Of a stretch of 64,000 bases of DNA, positions 41,262-53,800 are shown piece by piece. Each line of letters begins with the position of its first letter. Position 1 is the first letter of the stretch. Position numbers and translations under genes: made by a program. The stretch is from Nemertoderma westbladi (Eukaryota > Xenacoelomorpha > Nemertodermatida > Nemertodermatidae): contig JAUCBJ010002546.1 in assembly GCA_032718475.1 (NCBI GenBank), positions 17,176 through 81,175 of the forward strand, written 5' to 3'. The notes beneath the pieces were generated by a model. It saw only the letters and a list, made by a program, of their open reading frames with translations. It did not search any database and was not told where the DNA came from.

Positions 41262-44200
41262 GGGCAGAAAGAGTAGATATTAGTGGGAGCGGTCTGTGGG
41301 GCAGAAAGAGTAGATATTAGTGGGAGCGGTCTGTGGGGCAGAAAGAGTAGATATTAGTGGGAGCGGTCTGTGGGGCAGAAAGAGTAGATATTAGTGGGAG
41401 CGGTCTGTGGGGCAGAAAGAGTAGATATTAGTGGGTAGAAAGAGTAGATGTTAGCGGGAGCGGTCTGTGGGTAGAAAGAGTAGATGTTAGCGGGAGCGGT
41501 CTGTGGGGCAGAAAGAGTAGATATTAGTGGGAGCGGTCTGTGGGGCAGAAAGAGTAGATATTAGTGGGTAGAAAGAGTAGATGTTAGTGGGAGCGGTCTG
41601 TGGGTAGAAAGAGTAGATATTAGTGGGTAGAAAGAGTAGATGTTAGCGGGAGCGGTCTGTGGGTAGAAAGAGTAGATGTTAGTGGGTAGAAAGAGTAGAT
41701 GTTAGTGGGTAGAAAGAGTAGATATTAGTGGGAGCGGTCTGTGGGGCAGAAAGAGTAGATATTAGTGGGAGCGGTCTGTGGGGCAGAAAGAGTAGATATT
41801 AGTGGGTAGAAAGAGTAGATGTTAGTGGGAGCGGTCTGTGGGTAGAAAGAGTAGATATTAGTGGGTAGAAAGAGTAGATGTTAGCGGGAGCGGTCTGTGG
41901 GTAGAAAGAGTAGATGTTAGTGGGTAGAAAGAGTAGATGTTAGTGGGAGCGGTCTGTGGGTAGAAAGAGTAGATATTAGTGGGTAGAAAGAGTAGATGTT
42001 AGTGGGAGCGGTCTGTGGGTAGAAAGAGTAGATGTTAGCGGGAGCGGTCTGTGGGTAGAAAGAGTAGATATTAGTGGGAGCGGTCTGTGGGTAGAAAGAG
42101 TAGATATTAGTGGGTAGAAAGAGTAGATATTAGTGGGTAGAAAGAGTAGATATTAGTGGGAGCGGTCTGTGGGTAGAAAGAGTAGATGTTAGCGGGAGCG
42201 GTCTGTGGGTAGAAAGAGTAGATATTAGTGGGTAGAAAGAGTAGATGTTAGCGGGTAGAAAGAGTAGATATTAGCGGGAGCGGTCTGTGGGTAGAAAGAG
42301 TAGATGTTAGCGGGAGCGGTCTGTGGGTAGAAAGAGTAGATATTAGTGGGTAGAAATAGTAGATGTTAGTGGGAGCGGTCTGTGGGTAGAAAGAGTAGAT
42401 GTTAGCGGGAGCGGTCTGTGGGTAGAAAGAGTAGATATTAGTGGGAGCGGTCTGTGGGGCAGAAAGAGTAGATATTAGTGGGAGCGGTCTGTGGGGCAGA
42501 AAGAGTAGATATTAGTGGGTAGAAAGAGTAGATGTTAGCGGGAGCGGTCTGTGGGGCAGAAAGAGTAGATATTAGTGGGTAGAAAGAGTAGATATTAGTG
42601 GGTAGAAAGAGTAGATATTAGTGGGTAGAAAGAGTAGATGTTAGTGGGAGCGGTCTGTGGGGCAGAAAGAGTAGATATTAGTGGGTAGAAAGAGTAGATG
42701 TTAGCGGGAGCGGTCTGTGGGGCAGAAAGAGTAGATATTAGTGGGTAGAAAGAGTAGATGTTAGTGGGAGCGGTCTGTGGGGCAGAAAGAGTAGATATTA
42801 GTGGGTAGAAAGAGTAGATGTTAGCGGGAGCGGTCTGTGGGGCAGAAAGAGTAGATATTAGTGGGAGCGGTCTGTGGGGCAGAAAGAGTAGATATTAGTG
42901 GGAGCGGTCTGTGGGGTAGAAAGAGTAGATATTAGTGGGAGCGGTCTGTGGGTAGAAAGAGTAGATGTTAGTGGGAGCGGTCTGTGGGTAGAAAGAGTAG
43001 ATGTTAGTGGGCAGAAAGAGTAGATATTAGTGGGAGCGGTCTGTGGGTAGAAAGAGTAGATATTAGTGGGAGCGGTCTGTGGGGCAGAAAGAGTAGATAT
43101 TAGTGGGAGCGGTCTGTGGGTAGAAAGAGTAGATGTTAGTGGGCAGAAAGAGTAGATATTAGTGGGAGCGGTCTGTGGGTAGAAAGAGTAGATATTAGTG
43201 GGAGCGGTCTGTGGGGTAGAAAGAGTAGATGTTAGTGGGAGCGGTCTGTGGGGTAGAAAGAGAAGATGTTAGTGGGAGCGGTCTGTGGGGCAGAAAGAGT
43301 AGATATTAGCGGGAGCGGTCTGTGGGTAGAAAGAGTAGATGTTAGTGGGAGCGGTCTGTGGGGCAGAAAGAGTAGATATTAGTGGGAGCGGTCTGTGGGG
43401 CAGAAAGAGTAGATATTAGTGGGTAGAAAGAGTAGATGTTAGTGGGAGCGGTCTGTGGGGCAGAAAGAGTAGATATTAGTGGGAGCGGTCTGTGGGGCAG
43501 AAAGAGTAGATATCAGTGGGAGCGGTCTGTGGGGCAGAAAGAGTAGATATTAGTGGGAGCGGTCTGTGGGTAGAAAGAGTAGATGTTAGTGGGAGCGGTC
43601 TGTGGGTAGAAAGAGTAGATGTTAGTGGGCAGAAAGAGTAGATATTAGTGGGAGCGGTCTGTGGGTAGAAAGAGTAGATATTAGTGGGAGCGGTCTGTGG
43701 GGCAGAAAGAGTAGATATTAGTGGGAGCGGTCTGTGGGTAGAAAGAGTAGATATTAGTGGGAGCGGTCTGTGGGGCAGAAAGAGTAGATATTAGTGGGAG
43801 CGGTCTGTGGGTAGAAAGAGTAGATGTTAGTGGGAGCGGTCTGTGGGTAGAAAGAGTAGATGTTAGTGGGAGCGGTCTGTGGGGCAGAAAGAGTAGATGT
43901 TAGTGGGAGCGGTCTGTGGGTAGAAAGAGTAGATATTAGTGGGTAGAAAGAGTAGATGTTAGCGGGAGCGGTCTGTGGGGCAGAAAGAGGAGATGTTAGT
44001 GGGAGCGGTCTGTGGGTAGAAAGAGTAGATGTTAGCGGGAGCGGTCTGTGGGGCAGAAAGAGTAGATATTAGTGGGAGCGGTCTGTGGGGCAGAAAGAGT
44101 AGATATTAGTGGGAGCGGTCTGTGGGGCAGAAAGAGTAGATGTTAGTGGGAGCGGTCTGTGGGGCAGAAAGAGTAGATATTAGTGGGAGCGGTCTGTGGG

Positions 44201-47200
44201 GCAGAAAGAGTAGATGTTAGCGGGAGCGGTCTGTGGGTAGAAAGAGTAGATGTTAGTGGGAGCGGTCTGTGGGGCAGAAAGAGTAGATATTAGTGGGAGC
44301 GGTCTGTGGGGCAGAAAGAGTAGATATTAGTGGGAGCGGTCTGTGGGGCAGAAAGAGTAGATATTAGTGGGAGCGGTCTGTGGGTAGAAAGAGTAGATAT
44401 TAGTGGGAGCGGTCTGTGGGGTAGAAAGAGTAGATATTAGTGGGAGCGGTCTGTGGGGTAGAAAGAGTAGATATTAGTGGGAGCGGTCTGTGGGGCAGAA
44501 AGAGTAGATATTAGTGGGAGCGGTCTGTGGGTAGAAAGAGTAGATGTTAGCGGGAGCGGTCTGTGGGGCAGAAAGAGTAGATATTAGTGGGTAGAAAGAG
44601 TAGATGTTAGTGGGAGCGGTCTGTGGGTAGAAAGAGTAGATATTAGTGGGTAGAAAGAGTAGATGTTAGCGGGAGCGGTCTGTGGGTAGAACGAGTAGAT
44701 GTTAGCGGGAGCGGTCTGTGGGTAGAAAGAGTAGATATTAGTGGGAGCGGTCTGTGGGGCAGAAAGAGTAGATATTAGTGGGAGCGGTCTGTGGGGTAGA
44801 AAGAGTAGATATTAGCGGGAGCGGTCTGTGGGTAGAAAGAGTAGATATTAGTGGGTAGAAAGAGTAGATGTTAGTGGGTAGAAAGAGTAGATGTTAGTGG
44901 GAGCGGTCTGTGGGTAGAAAGAGTAGATGTTAGCGGGAGCGGTCTGTGGGCAGAAAGAGTAGATATTAGTGGGAGCGGTCTGTGGGGCAGAAAGAGTAGA
45001 TATTAGTGGGAGCGGTCTGTGGGGCAGAAAGAGTAGATATTAGTGGGAGCGGTCTGTGGGGTAGAAAGAGTAGATATTAGTGGGAGCGGTCTGTGGGGCA
45101 GAAAGAGTAGATATTAGTGGGTAGAAAGATTAGATGTTAGTGGGAGCGGTCTGTGGGTAGAAAGAGTAGATGTTAGCGGGAGCGGTCTGTGGGTAGAAAG
45201 AGTAGATATTAGCGGGAGCGGTCTGTGGGTAGAAAGAGTAGATATTAGTGGGTAGAAAGAGTAGATGTTAGTGGGAGCGGTCTGTGGGTAGAAAGAGTAG
45301 ATATTAGTGGGAGCGGTCTGTGGGGCAGAAAGAGTAGATATTAGTGGGAGCGGTCTGTGGGGCAGAAAGAGTAGATATTAGTGGGAGCGGTCTGTGGGTA
45401 GAAAGAGTAGATGTTAGTGGGAGCGGTCTGTGGGGCAGAAAGAGTAGATATTAGTGGGAGCGGTCTGTGGGGTAGAAAGAGTAGATATTAGTGGGAGCGG
45501 TCTGTGGGGCAGAAAGAGTAGATATTAGTGGGTAGAAAGAGTAGATGTTAGTGGGAGCGGTCTGTGGGCAGAAAGAGTAGATATTAGTGGGAGCGGTCTG
45601 TGGGGCAGAAAGAGTAGATATTAGTGGGAGCGGTCTGTGGGGCAGAAAGAGTAGATATTAGTGGGAGCGGTCTGTGGGTAGAAAGAGTAGATATTAGTGG
45701 GAGCGGTCTGTGGGGCAGAAAGAGTAGATAGTTAGTGGGAGCGGTCTGTGGGGCAGAAAGAGTAGATATTAGTGGGAGCGGTCTGTGGGGTAGAAAGAGT
45801 AGATGTTAGTGGGAGCGGTCTGTGGGTAGAAAGAGTAGATATTAGTGGGAGCGGTCTGTGGGTAGAAAGAGTAGATATTAGTGGGAGCGGTCTGTGGGTA
45901 GAAAGAGTAGATATTAGTGGGAGCGGTCTGTGGGGCAGAAAGAGTAGATATTAGTGGGTAGAAAGAGTAGATGTTAGTGGGAGCGGTCTGTGGGGCAGAA
46001 AGAGTAGATATTAGTGGGAGCGGTCTGTGGGTAGAAAGAGTAGATGTTAGCGGGAGCGGTCTGTGGGGTAGAAAGAGTAGATATTAGTGGGTAGAAAGAG
46101 TAGATATTAGTGGGTAGAAAGAGTAGATATTAGTGGGTAGAAAGAGTAGATGTTAGTGGGAGCGGTCTGTGGGTAGAAAGAGTAGATATTAGTGGGTAGA
46201 AAGAGTAGATATTAGTGGGTAGAAAGAGTAGATATTAGTGGGTAGAAAGAGTAGATGTTAGTGGGAGCGGTCTGTGGGTAGAAAGAGTAGATATTAGTGG
46301 GTAGAAAGAGTAGATATTAGTGGGTAGAAAGAGTAGATGTTAGTGGGAGCGGTCTGTGGGTAGAAAGAGTAGATATTAGTGGGTAGAAAGAGTAGATATT
46401 AGTGGGTAGAAAGAGTAGATATTAGTGGGTAGAAAGAGTAGATATTAGTGGGTAGAAAGAGTAGATATTAGTGGGTAGAAAGAGTAGATGTTAGTGGGAG
46501 CGGTCTGTGGGTAGAAAGAGTAGATATTAGTGGGAGCGGTCTGTGGGTAGAAAGAGTAGATATTAGTGGGTAGAAAGAGTAGATGTTAGTGGGAGCGGTC
46601 TGTGGGTAGAAAGAGTAGATGTTAGCGGGAGCGGTCTGTGGGTAGAAAGAGTAGATATTAGAGGGTAGAAAGAGTAGATATTAGTGGGTAGAAAGAGTAG
46701 ATGTTAGTGGGAGCGGTCTGTGGGGTAGAAAGAGTAGATGTTAGTGGGAGCGGTCTGTGGGTAGAAAGAGTAGATATTAGTGGGTAGAAAGAGTAGATGT
46801 GGGCAGAAAGAGTAGATATTAGTGGGTAGAAAGAGTAGATGTTAGTGGGAGCGGTCTGTGGGTAGAAAGAGTAGATGTTAGCGGGAGCGGTCTGTGGGTA
46901 GAAAGAGTAGATATTAGTGGGTAGAAAGAGTAGATATTAGTGGGTAGAAAGAGTAGATGTTAGTGGGAGCGGTCTGTGGGTAGAAAGAGTAGATATTAGT
47001 GGGAGCGGTCTGTGGGTAGAAAGAGTAGATGTTAATGGGAGCGGTCTGTGGGGTAGAACGAGTAGATGTTAGTGGGAGCGGTCTGTGGGGCAGAAAGAGT
47101 AGATGTTAGCGGGAGCGGTCTGTGGGTAGAAAGAGTAGATGTTAGTGGGAGCGGTCTGTGGGGCAGAAAGAGTAGATATTAGTGGGTAGAAAGAGTAGAT

Positions 47201-49261
47201 GTTAGTGGGTAGAAAGAGTAGATATTAGTGGGTAGAAAGAGTAGATGTTAGTGGGTAGAAAGAGTAGATGTTAGTGGGTAGAAAGAGTAGATGTTAATGG
47301 GAACTGTCTGTGGGGTAGAAAGAGTAGATGTTAGTGGGAGCGGTCTGTGGGTAGAAAGAGTAGATATTAGTGGGTAGAAAGAGTAGATATTAGTGGGAGC
47401 GGTCTGTGGGGCAGAAAGAGTAGATGTTAGTGGGAGCGGTCTGTGGGTCAGAAAGAGTAGATATTAGTGGGAGCGGTCTGTGGGTAGAAAGAGTAGATAT
47501 TAGTGGGTAGAAAGAGTAGATATTAGTGGGTAGAAAGAGTAGATGTTAGTGGGAGCGGTCTGTGGGGTAGAAAGAGTAGATGTTAGTGGGAGCGGTCTGT
47601 GGGGTAGAAAGAGTAGATATTAGTGGGAGCGGTCTGTGGGTAGAAAGAGTAGATGTTAGTGGGAGCGGTCTGTGGGGCAGAAAGAGTAGATATTAGTGGG
47701 AGCGGTCTGTGGGGCAGAAAGAGTAGATATTAGTGGGTAGAAAGAGTAGATGTTAGTGGGAGCGGTCTGTGGGTAGAAAGAGTAGATGTTAGCGGGAGCG
47801 GTCTGTGGGTAGAAAGAGTAGATGTTAGTGGGAGCGGTCTGTGGGGCAGAAAGAGTAGATATTAGTGGGAGCGGTCTGTGGGGCAGAAAGAGTAGATATT
47901 AGTGGGAGCGGTCTGTGGGTAGAAAGAGTAGATGTTAGTGGGAGCGGTCTGTGGGGCAGAAAGAGTAGATATTAGTGGGAGCGGTCTGTGGGCAGAAAGA
48001 GTAGATATTAGTGGGAGCGGTCTGTGGGGCAGAAAGAGTAGATATTAGTGGGAGCGGTCTGTGGGGCAGAAAGAGTAGATATTAGTGGGTAGAAAGAGTA
48101 GATGTTAATGGGAGCGGTCTGTGGGGTAGAACGAGTAGATGTTAGTGGGAGCGGTCTGTGGGTAGAAAGAGTAGATGTTAGTGGGAGCGGTCTGTGGGCA
48201 GAAAGAGTAGATATTAGTGGGAGCGGTCTGTGGGGTAGAAAGAGTAGATATTAGTGGGAGCGGTCTGTGGGGCAGAAAGAGTAGATATTAGTGGGTAGAA
48301 AGAGTAGATTTATGGGAGCGGTCTGTGGGGCAGAAAGAGTAGATATTAGTGGGTAGAAAGAGTAGATATTAGTGGGTAGAAAGAGTAGATGTTAGTGGGA
48401 GCGGTCTGTGGGGCAGAAAGAGTAGATATTAGTGGGTAGCAAGAGTCGATATTAGTGGGTAGAAAGAGTAGATATTAGTGGGTAGAAAGAGTAGATGTTA
48501 GTGGGAGCGGTCTGTGGGTAGAAAGAGTAGATATTAGTGGGTAGAAAGAGTAGATGTTAGTGGGAGCGGTCTGTGGGTAGAAAGAGTAGATATTAGTGGG
48601 AGCGGTCTGTGGGTAGAAAGAGTAGATATTAGTGGGTAGAAAGAGTAGATGTTAGTGGGAGCGGTCTGTGGGTAGAAAGAGTAGATATTAGTGGGAGCGG
48701 TCTGTGGGTAGAAAGAGTAGATGTTAGCGGGAGCGGTCTGTGGGTAGAAAGAGTAGATGTTAGTGGGAGCGGTCTGTGGGTAGAAAGAGTAGATTTAGTG
48801 GGAGAGGTATTTGGGGTAGAAAGAGTAGATATTAGTGGGAGCGGTCTGTGGGTAGAAAGAGTAGATATTAGTGGGTAGAAAGAGTAGATGTTAGTGGGAG
48901 CGGTCTGTGGGTAGAAAGAGTAGATATTAGTGGGAGCGGTCTGTGGGTAGAAAGAGTAGATATTATGGGAGCGGTCTGTGGGTAGAAAGAGTAGATGTTA
49001 GCGGGAGCGGTCTGTGGGTAGAAAGAGTAGATGTTAGCGGGAGCGGTCTGTGGGGCAGAAAGAGTAGATATTAGTGGGTAGAAAGAGTAGATATTAGTGG
49101 GTAGAAAGAGTAGATATTAGTGGGTAGAAAGAGTAGATATTAGTGGGAGCGGTCTGTGGGTAGAAAGAGTAGATATTAGTGGGAGCGGTCTGTGGGTAGA
49201 AAGAGTAGATATTAGTGGGAGCGGTCTGTGGGGCAGAAAGAGTAGATATTAGTGGGTAGAA

Positions 49262-50054
49262 AGAGTAGATATTAGTGGGAGCGGTCTGTGGGTAGAAAGA
49301 GTAGATATTAATGGGAGCGGTCTGTGGGGTAGAACGAGTAGATGTTAGCGGGAGCGGTCTGTGGGTAGAAAGAGTAGATGTTAGCGGGAGCGGTCTGTGG
49401 GGTAGAAAGAGTAGATATCAGTGGGAGCGGTCTGTGGGGTAGAACGAGTAGATGTTAGTGGGAGCGGTCTGTGGGTAGAAAGAGTAGATGTTAGTGGGAG
49501 CGGTCTGTGGGGCAGAAAGAGTAGATATTAGTGGGAGCGGTCTGTGGGGCAGAAAGAGTAGATGTTAGCGGGAGCGGTCTGTGGGGCAGAAAGAGTAGAT
49601 ATTAGTGGGTAGAAAGAGTAGATGTTAGTGGGAGCGGTCTGTGGGTAGAAAGAGTAGATATTAGTGGGTAGAAAGAGTAGATATTAGTGGGTAGAAAGAG
49701 TAGATATTAGTGGGTAGAAAGAGTAGATATTAGTGGGAGCGGTCTGTGGGTAGAAAGAGTAGATATTAGTGGGAGCGGTCTGTGGGTAGAAAGAGTAGAT
49801 ATTAATGGGAGCGGTCTGTGGGGTAGAACGAGTAGATGTTAGCGGGAGCGGTCTGTGGGTAGAAAGAGTAGATGTTAGCGGGAGCGGTCTGTGGGGTAGA
49901 AAGAGTAGATATCAGTGGGAGCGGTCTGTGGGGTAGAACGAGTAGATGTTAGTGGGAGCGGTCTGTGGGTAGAAAGAGTAGATGTTAGTGGGAGCGGTCT
50001 GTGGGGCAGAAAGAGTAGATATTAGTGGGAGCGGTCTGTGGGGCAGAAAGAGTA
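49262..50054. repeat. 300-bp block duplicated at an offset of 494 bp
   Basis: Markers TAGAACGAG at 49330 and 49440 recur at 49824 and 49934, with the GATATTAATGGG variant just before each block. Identity covers about 49262-49560 and 49756-50054. Confidence 0.75.
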
Positions 50055-50379
50055 GATATTAGTGGGTAGAAAGAGTAGATGTTAGTGGGAGCGGTCTGTG
50101 GGTAGAAAGAGTAGATGTTAGCGGGTAGAAAGAGTAGATATTAGTGGGAGCGGTCTGTGGGGTAGAAAGAGTAGATATTAGCGGGAGCGGTCTGTGGGTA
50201 GAAAGAGTAGATATTAGTGGGTAGAAAGAGTAGATGTTAGCGGGAGCGGTCTGTGGGTAGAAAGAGTAGATATTAGTGGGAGCGGTCTGTGGGGCAGAAA
50301 GAGTAGATATTAGTGGGTAGAAAGAGTAGATGTTAGCGGGAGCGGTCTGTGGGTAGAAAGAGTAGATGTTAGCGGGAGC

Positions 50380-50880
50380 GGTCTGTGGGTAGAAAGAGTA
50401 GATATTAGTGGGAGCGGTCTGTGGGGTAGAAAGAGTAGATATCAGTGGGAGCGGTCTGTGGGGCAGAAAGAGTAGATATTAGTGGGTAGAAAGAGTAGAT
50501 ATTAGTGGGAGCGGTCTGTGGGGTAGAAAGAGTAGATATCAGTGGGAGCGGTCTGTGGGGCAGAAAGAGTAGATATTAGTGGGTAGAAAGAGTAGATATT
50601 AGTGGGAGCGGTCTGTGGGGTAGAAAGAGTAGATATCAGTGGGAGCGGTCTGTGGGGCAGAAAGAGTAGATATTAGTGGGTAGAAAGAGTAGATATTAGT
50701 GGGAGCGGTCTGTGGGGCAGAAAGAGTAGATATTAGTGGGTAGAAAGAGTAGATATTAGTGGGAGCGGTCTGTGGGGTAGAAAGAGTAGATATCAGTGGG
50801 AGCGGTCTGTGGGGCAGAAAGAGTAGATATTAGTGGGTAGAAAGAGTAGATATTAGTGGGAGCGGTCTGTGGGGCAGAAA
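50380..50880. repeat. 97-bp higher-order repeat
   Basis: The rare ATCAGTGGG variant is spaced 97 bp apart at 50441, 50538 and 50635, then 157 bp (97+60) to 50792. The 97-bp period equals 37+23+37, and 60 equals 37+23. Confidence 0.8.
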
Positions 50881-53800
50881 GAGTAGATATTAGTGGGAGC
50901 GGTCTGTGGGTAGAAAGAGTAGATATTAGTGGGTAGAAAGAGTAGATATTAGTGGGTAGAAAGAGTAGATGTTAGCGGGAGCGGTCTGTGGGTAGAAAGA
51001 GTAGATATTAGTGGGAGCGGTCTGTGGGTAGAAAGAGTAGATATTAGTGGGTAGAAAGAGTAGATATTAGTGGGTAGAAAGAGTAGATATTAGTGGGAGC
51101 GGTCTGTGGGGCAGAAAGAGTAGATATTAGTGGGTAGAAAGAGTAGATGTTAGCGGGAGCGGTCTGTGGGTAGAAAGAGTAGATATTAGTGGGAGCGGTC
51201 TGTGGGTAGAAAGAGTAGATATTAGTGGGTAGAAAGAGTAGATATTAGTGGGTAGAAAGAGTAGATATTAGTGGGTAGAAAGAGTAGATATTAGTGGGAG
51301 CGGTCTGTGGGTAGAAAGAGTAGATATTAGTGGGAGCGGTCTGTGGGTAGAAAGAGTAGATATTAGTGGGAGCGGTCTGTGGGTAGAAAGAGTAGATGTT
51401 AGCGGGAGCGGTCTGTGGGTAGAAAGAGTAGATGTTAGCGGGAGCGGTCTGTGGGTAGAAAGAGTAGATATCAGTGGGAGCGGTCTGTGGGGTAGAAAGA
51501 GTAGATGTTAGTGGGAGCGGTCTGTGGGTAGAAAGAGTAGATGTTAGTGGGAGCGGTCTGTGGGTAGAAAGAGTAGATGTTAGCGGGAGCGGTCTGTGGG
51601 GCAGAAAGAGTAGATATTAGTGGGTAGAAAGAGTAGATGTTAGTGGGAGCGGTCTGTGGGTAGAAAGAGTAGATATTAGTGGGAGCGGTCTGTGGGGTAG
51701 AAAGAGTAGATATTAGCGGAGCGGTCTGTGGGTAGAAAGAGTAGATATTAGTGGGTAGAAAGAGTAGATGTTAGCGGGAGCGGTCTGTGGGTAGAAAGAG
51801 TAGATATTAGTGGGAGCGGTCTGTGGGTCAGAAAGAGTAGATATTAGTGGGTAGAAAGAGTAGATGTTAGCGGGAGCGGTCTGTGGGGCAGAAAGAGTAG
51901 ATGTTAGTGGGTAGAAAGAGTAGATATTAGTGGGAGCGGTCTGTGGGTAGAAAGAGTAGATATTAGTGGGTAGAAAGAGTAGATATTAGTGGGTAGAAAG
52001 AGTAGATGTTAGCGGGAGCGGTCTGTGGGTAGAAAGAGTAGATGTTAGCGGGAGCGGTCTGTGGGTAGAAAGAGTAGATATTAGTGGGTAGAAAGAGTAG
52101 ATATTAGTGGGTAGAAAGAGTAGATGTTAGTGGGAGCGGTCTGTGGGTAGAAAGAGTAGATATTAGTGGGTAGAAAGAGTAGATATTAGTGGGTAGAAAG
52201 AGTAGATGTTAGTGGGAGCGGTCTGTGGGTAGAAAGAGTAGATATTAGTGGGAGCGGTCTGTGGGTAGAAAGAGTAGATATTAGTGGGTAGAAAGAGTAG
52301 ATATTAGTGGGTAGAAAGAGTAGATGTTAGTGGGAGCGGTCTGTGGGTAGAAAGAGTAGATATTAGTGGGAGCGGTCTGTGGGTAGAAAGAGTAGATATT
52401 AGTGGGAGCGGTCTGTGGGGTAGAAAGAGTAGATATTAGTGGGAGCGGTCTGTGGGGTAGAAAGAGTAGATATTAGTGGGAGCGGTCTGTGGGTAGAAAG
52501 AGTAGATATTAGTGGGAGCGGTCTGTGGGTAGAAAGAGTAGATATTAGTGGGAGCGGTCTGTGGGAGAAAGAGTAGATGTTAGTGGGAGCGGTCTGTGGG
52601 TAGAAAGAGTAGATATTAGTGGGAGCGGTCTGTGGGTAGAAAGAGTAGATATTAGTGGGTAGAAAGAGTAGATGTTAGTGGGAGCGGTCTGTGGGTAGAA
52701 AGAGTAGATATTAGCGGGAGCGGTCTGTGGGTAGAAAGAGTAGATATTAGTGGGTAGAAAGAGTAGATATTAGTGGGTAGAAAGAGTAGATGTTAGTGGG
52801 AGCGGTCTGTGGGTAGAAAGAGTAGATATTAGTGGGAGCGGTCTGTGGGTAGAAAGAGTAGATATTAGTGGGAGCGGTCTGTGGGTAGAAAGAGTAGATG
52901 TTAGTGGGAGCGGTCTGTGGGTAGAAAGAGTAGATATTAGTGGGAGCGGTCTGTGGGGTAGAAAGAGTAGATATTAGTGGGAGCGGTCTGTGGGTAGAAA
53001 GAGTAGATATTAGTGGGAGCGGTCTGTGGGAGAAAGAGTAGATATTAGTGGGTAGAAAGAGTAGATGTTAGTGGGAGCGGTCTGTGGGTAGAAAGAGTAG
53101 ATGTTAGCGGGAGCGGTCTGTGGGTAGAAAGAGTAGATATTAGTGGGTAGAAAGAGTAGATGTTAGCGGGTAGAAAGAGTAGATATTAGTGGGAGCGGTC
53201 TGTGGGTAGAAAGAGTAGATATTAGTGGGTAGAAAGAGTAGATATTAGTGGGTAGAAAGAGTAGATGTTAGCGGGAGCGGTCTGTGGGTAGAAAGAGTAG
53301 ATGTTAGCGGGAGCGGTCTGTGGGTAGAAAGAGTAGATATTAGTGGGAGCGGTCTGTGGGAGAAAGAGTAGATATTAGTGGGCGGGTAGAAAGAGTAGAT
53401 ATTAGTGGGAGCGGTCTGTGGGTAGAAAGAGTAGATATTAGTGGGAGCGGTCTGTGGGGCAGAAAGAGTAGATATTAGTGGGAGCGGTCTGTGGGGCAGA
53501 AAGAGTAGATATTAGTGGGAGCGGTCTGTGGGGCAGAAAGAGTAGATATTAGTGGGAGCGGTCTGTGGGGCAGAAAGAGTAGATATTAGTGGGAGCGGTC
53601 TGTGGGGCAGAAAGAGTAGATATTAGTGGGAGCGGTCTGTGGGTAGAAAGAGTAGATGTTAGCGGGAGCGGTCTGTGGGTAGAAAGAGTAGATATTAGTG
53701 GGTAGAAAGAGTAGATATTAGTGGGAGCGGTCTGTGGGGCAGAAAGAGTAGATGTTAGTGGGAGCGGTCTGTGGGGCAGAAAGAGTAGATGTTAGTGGGA

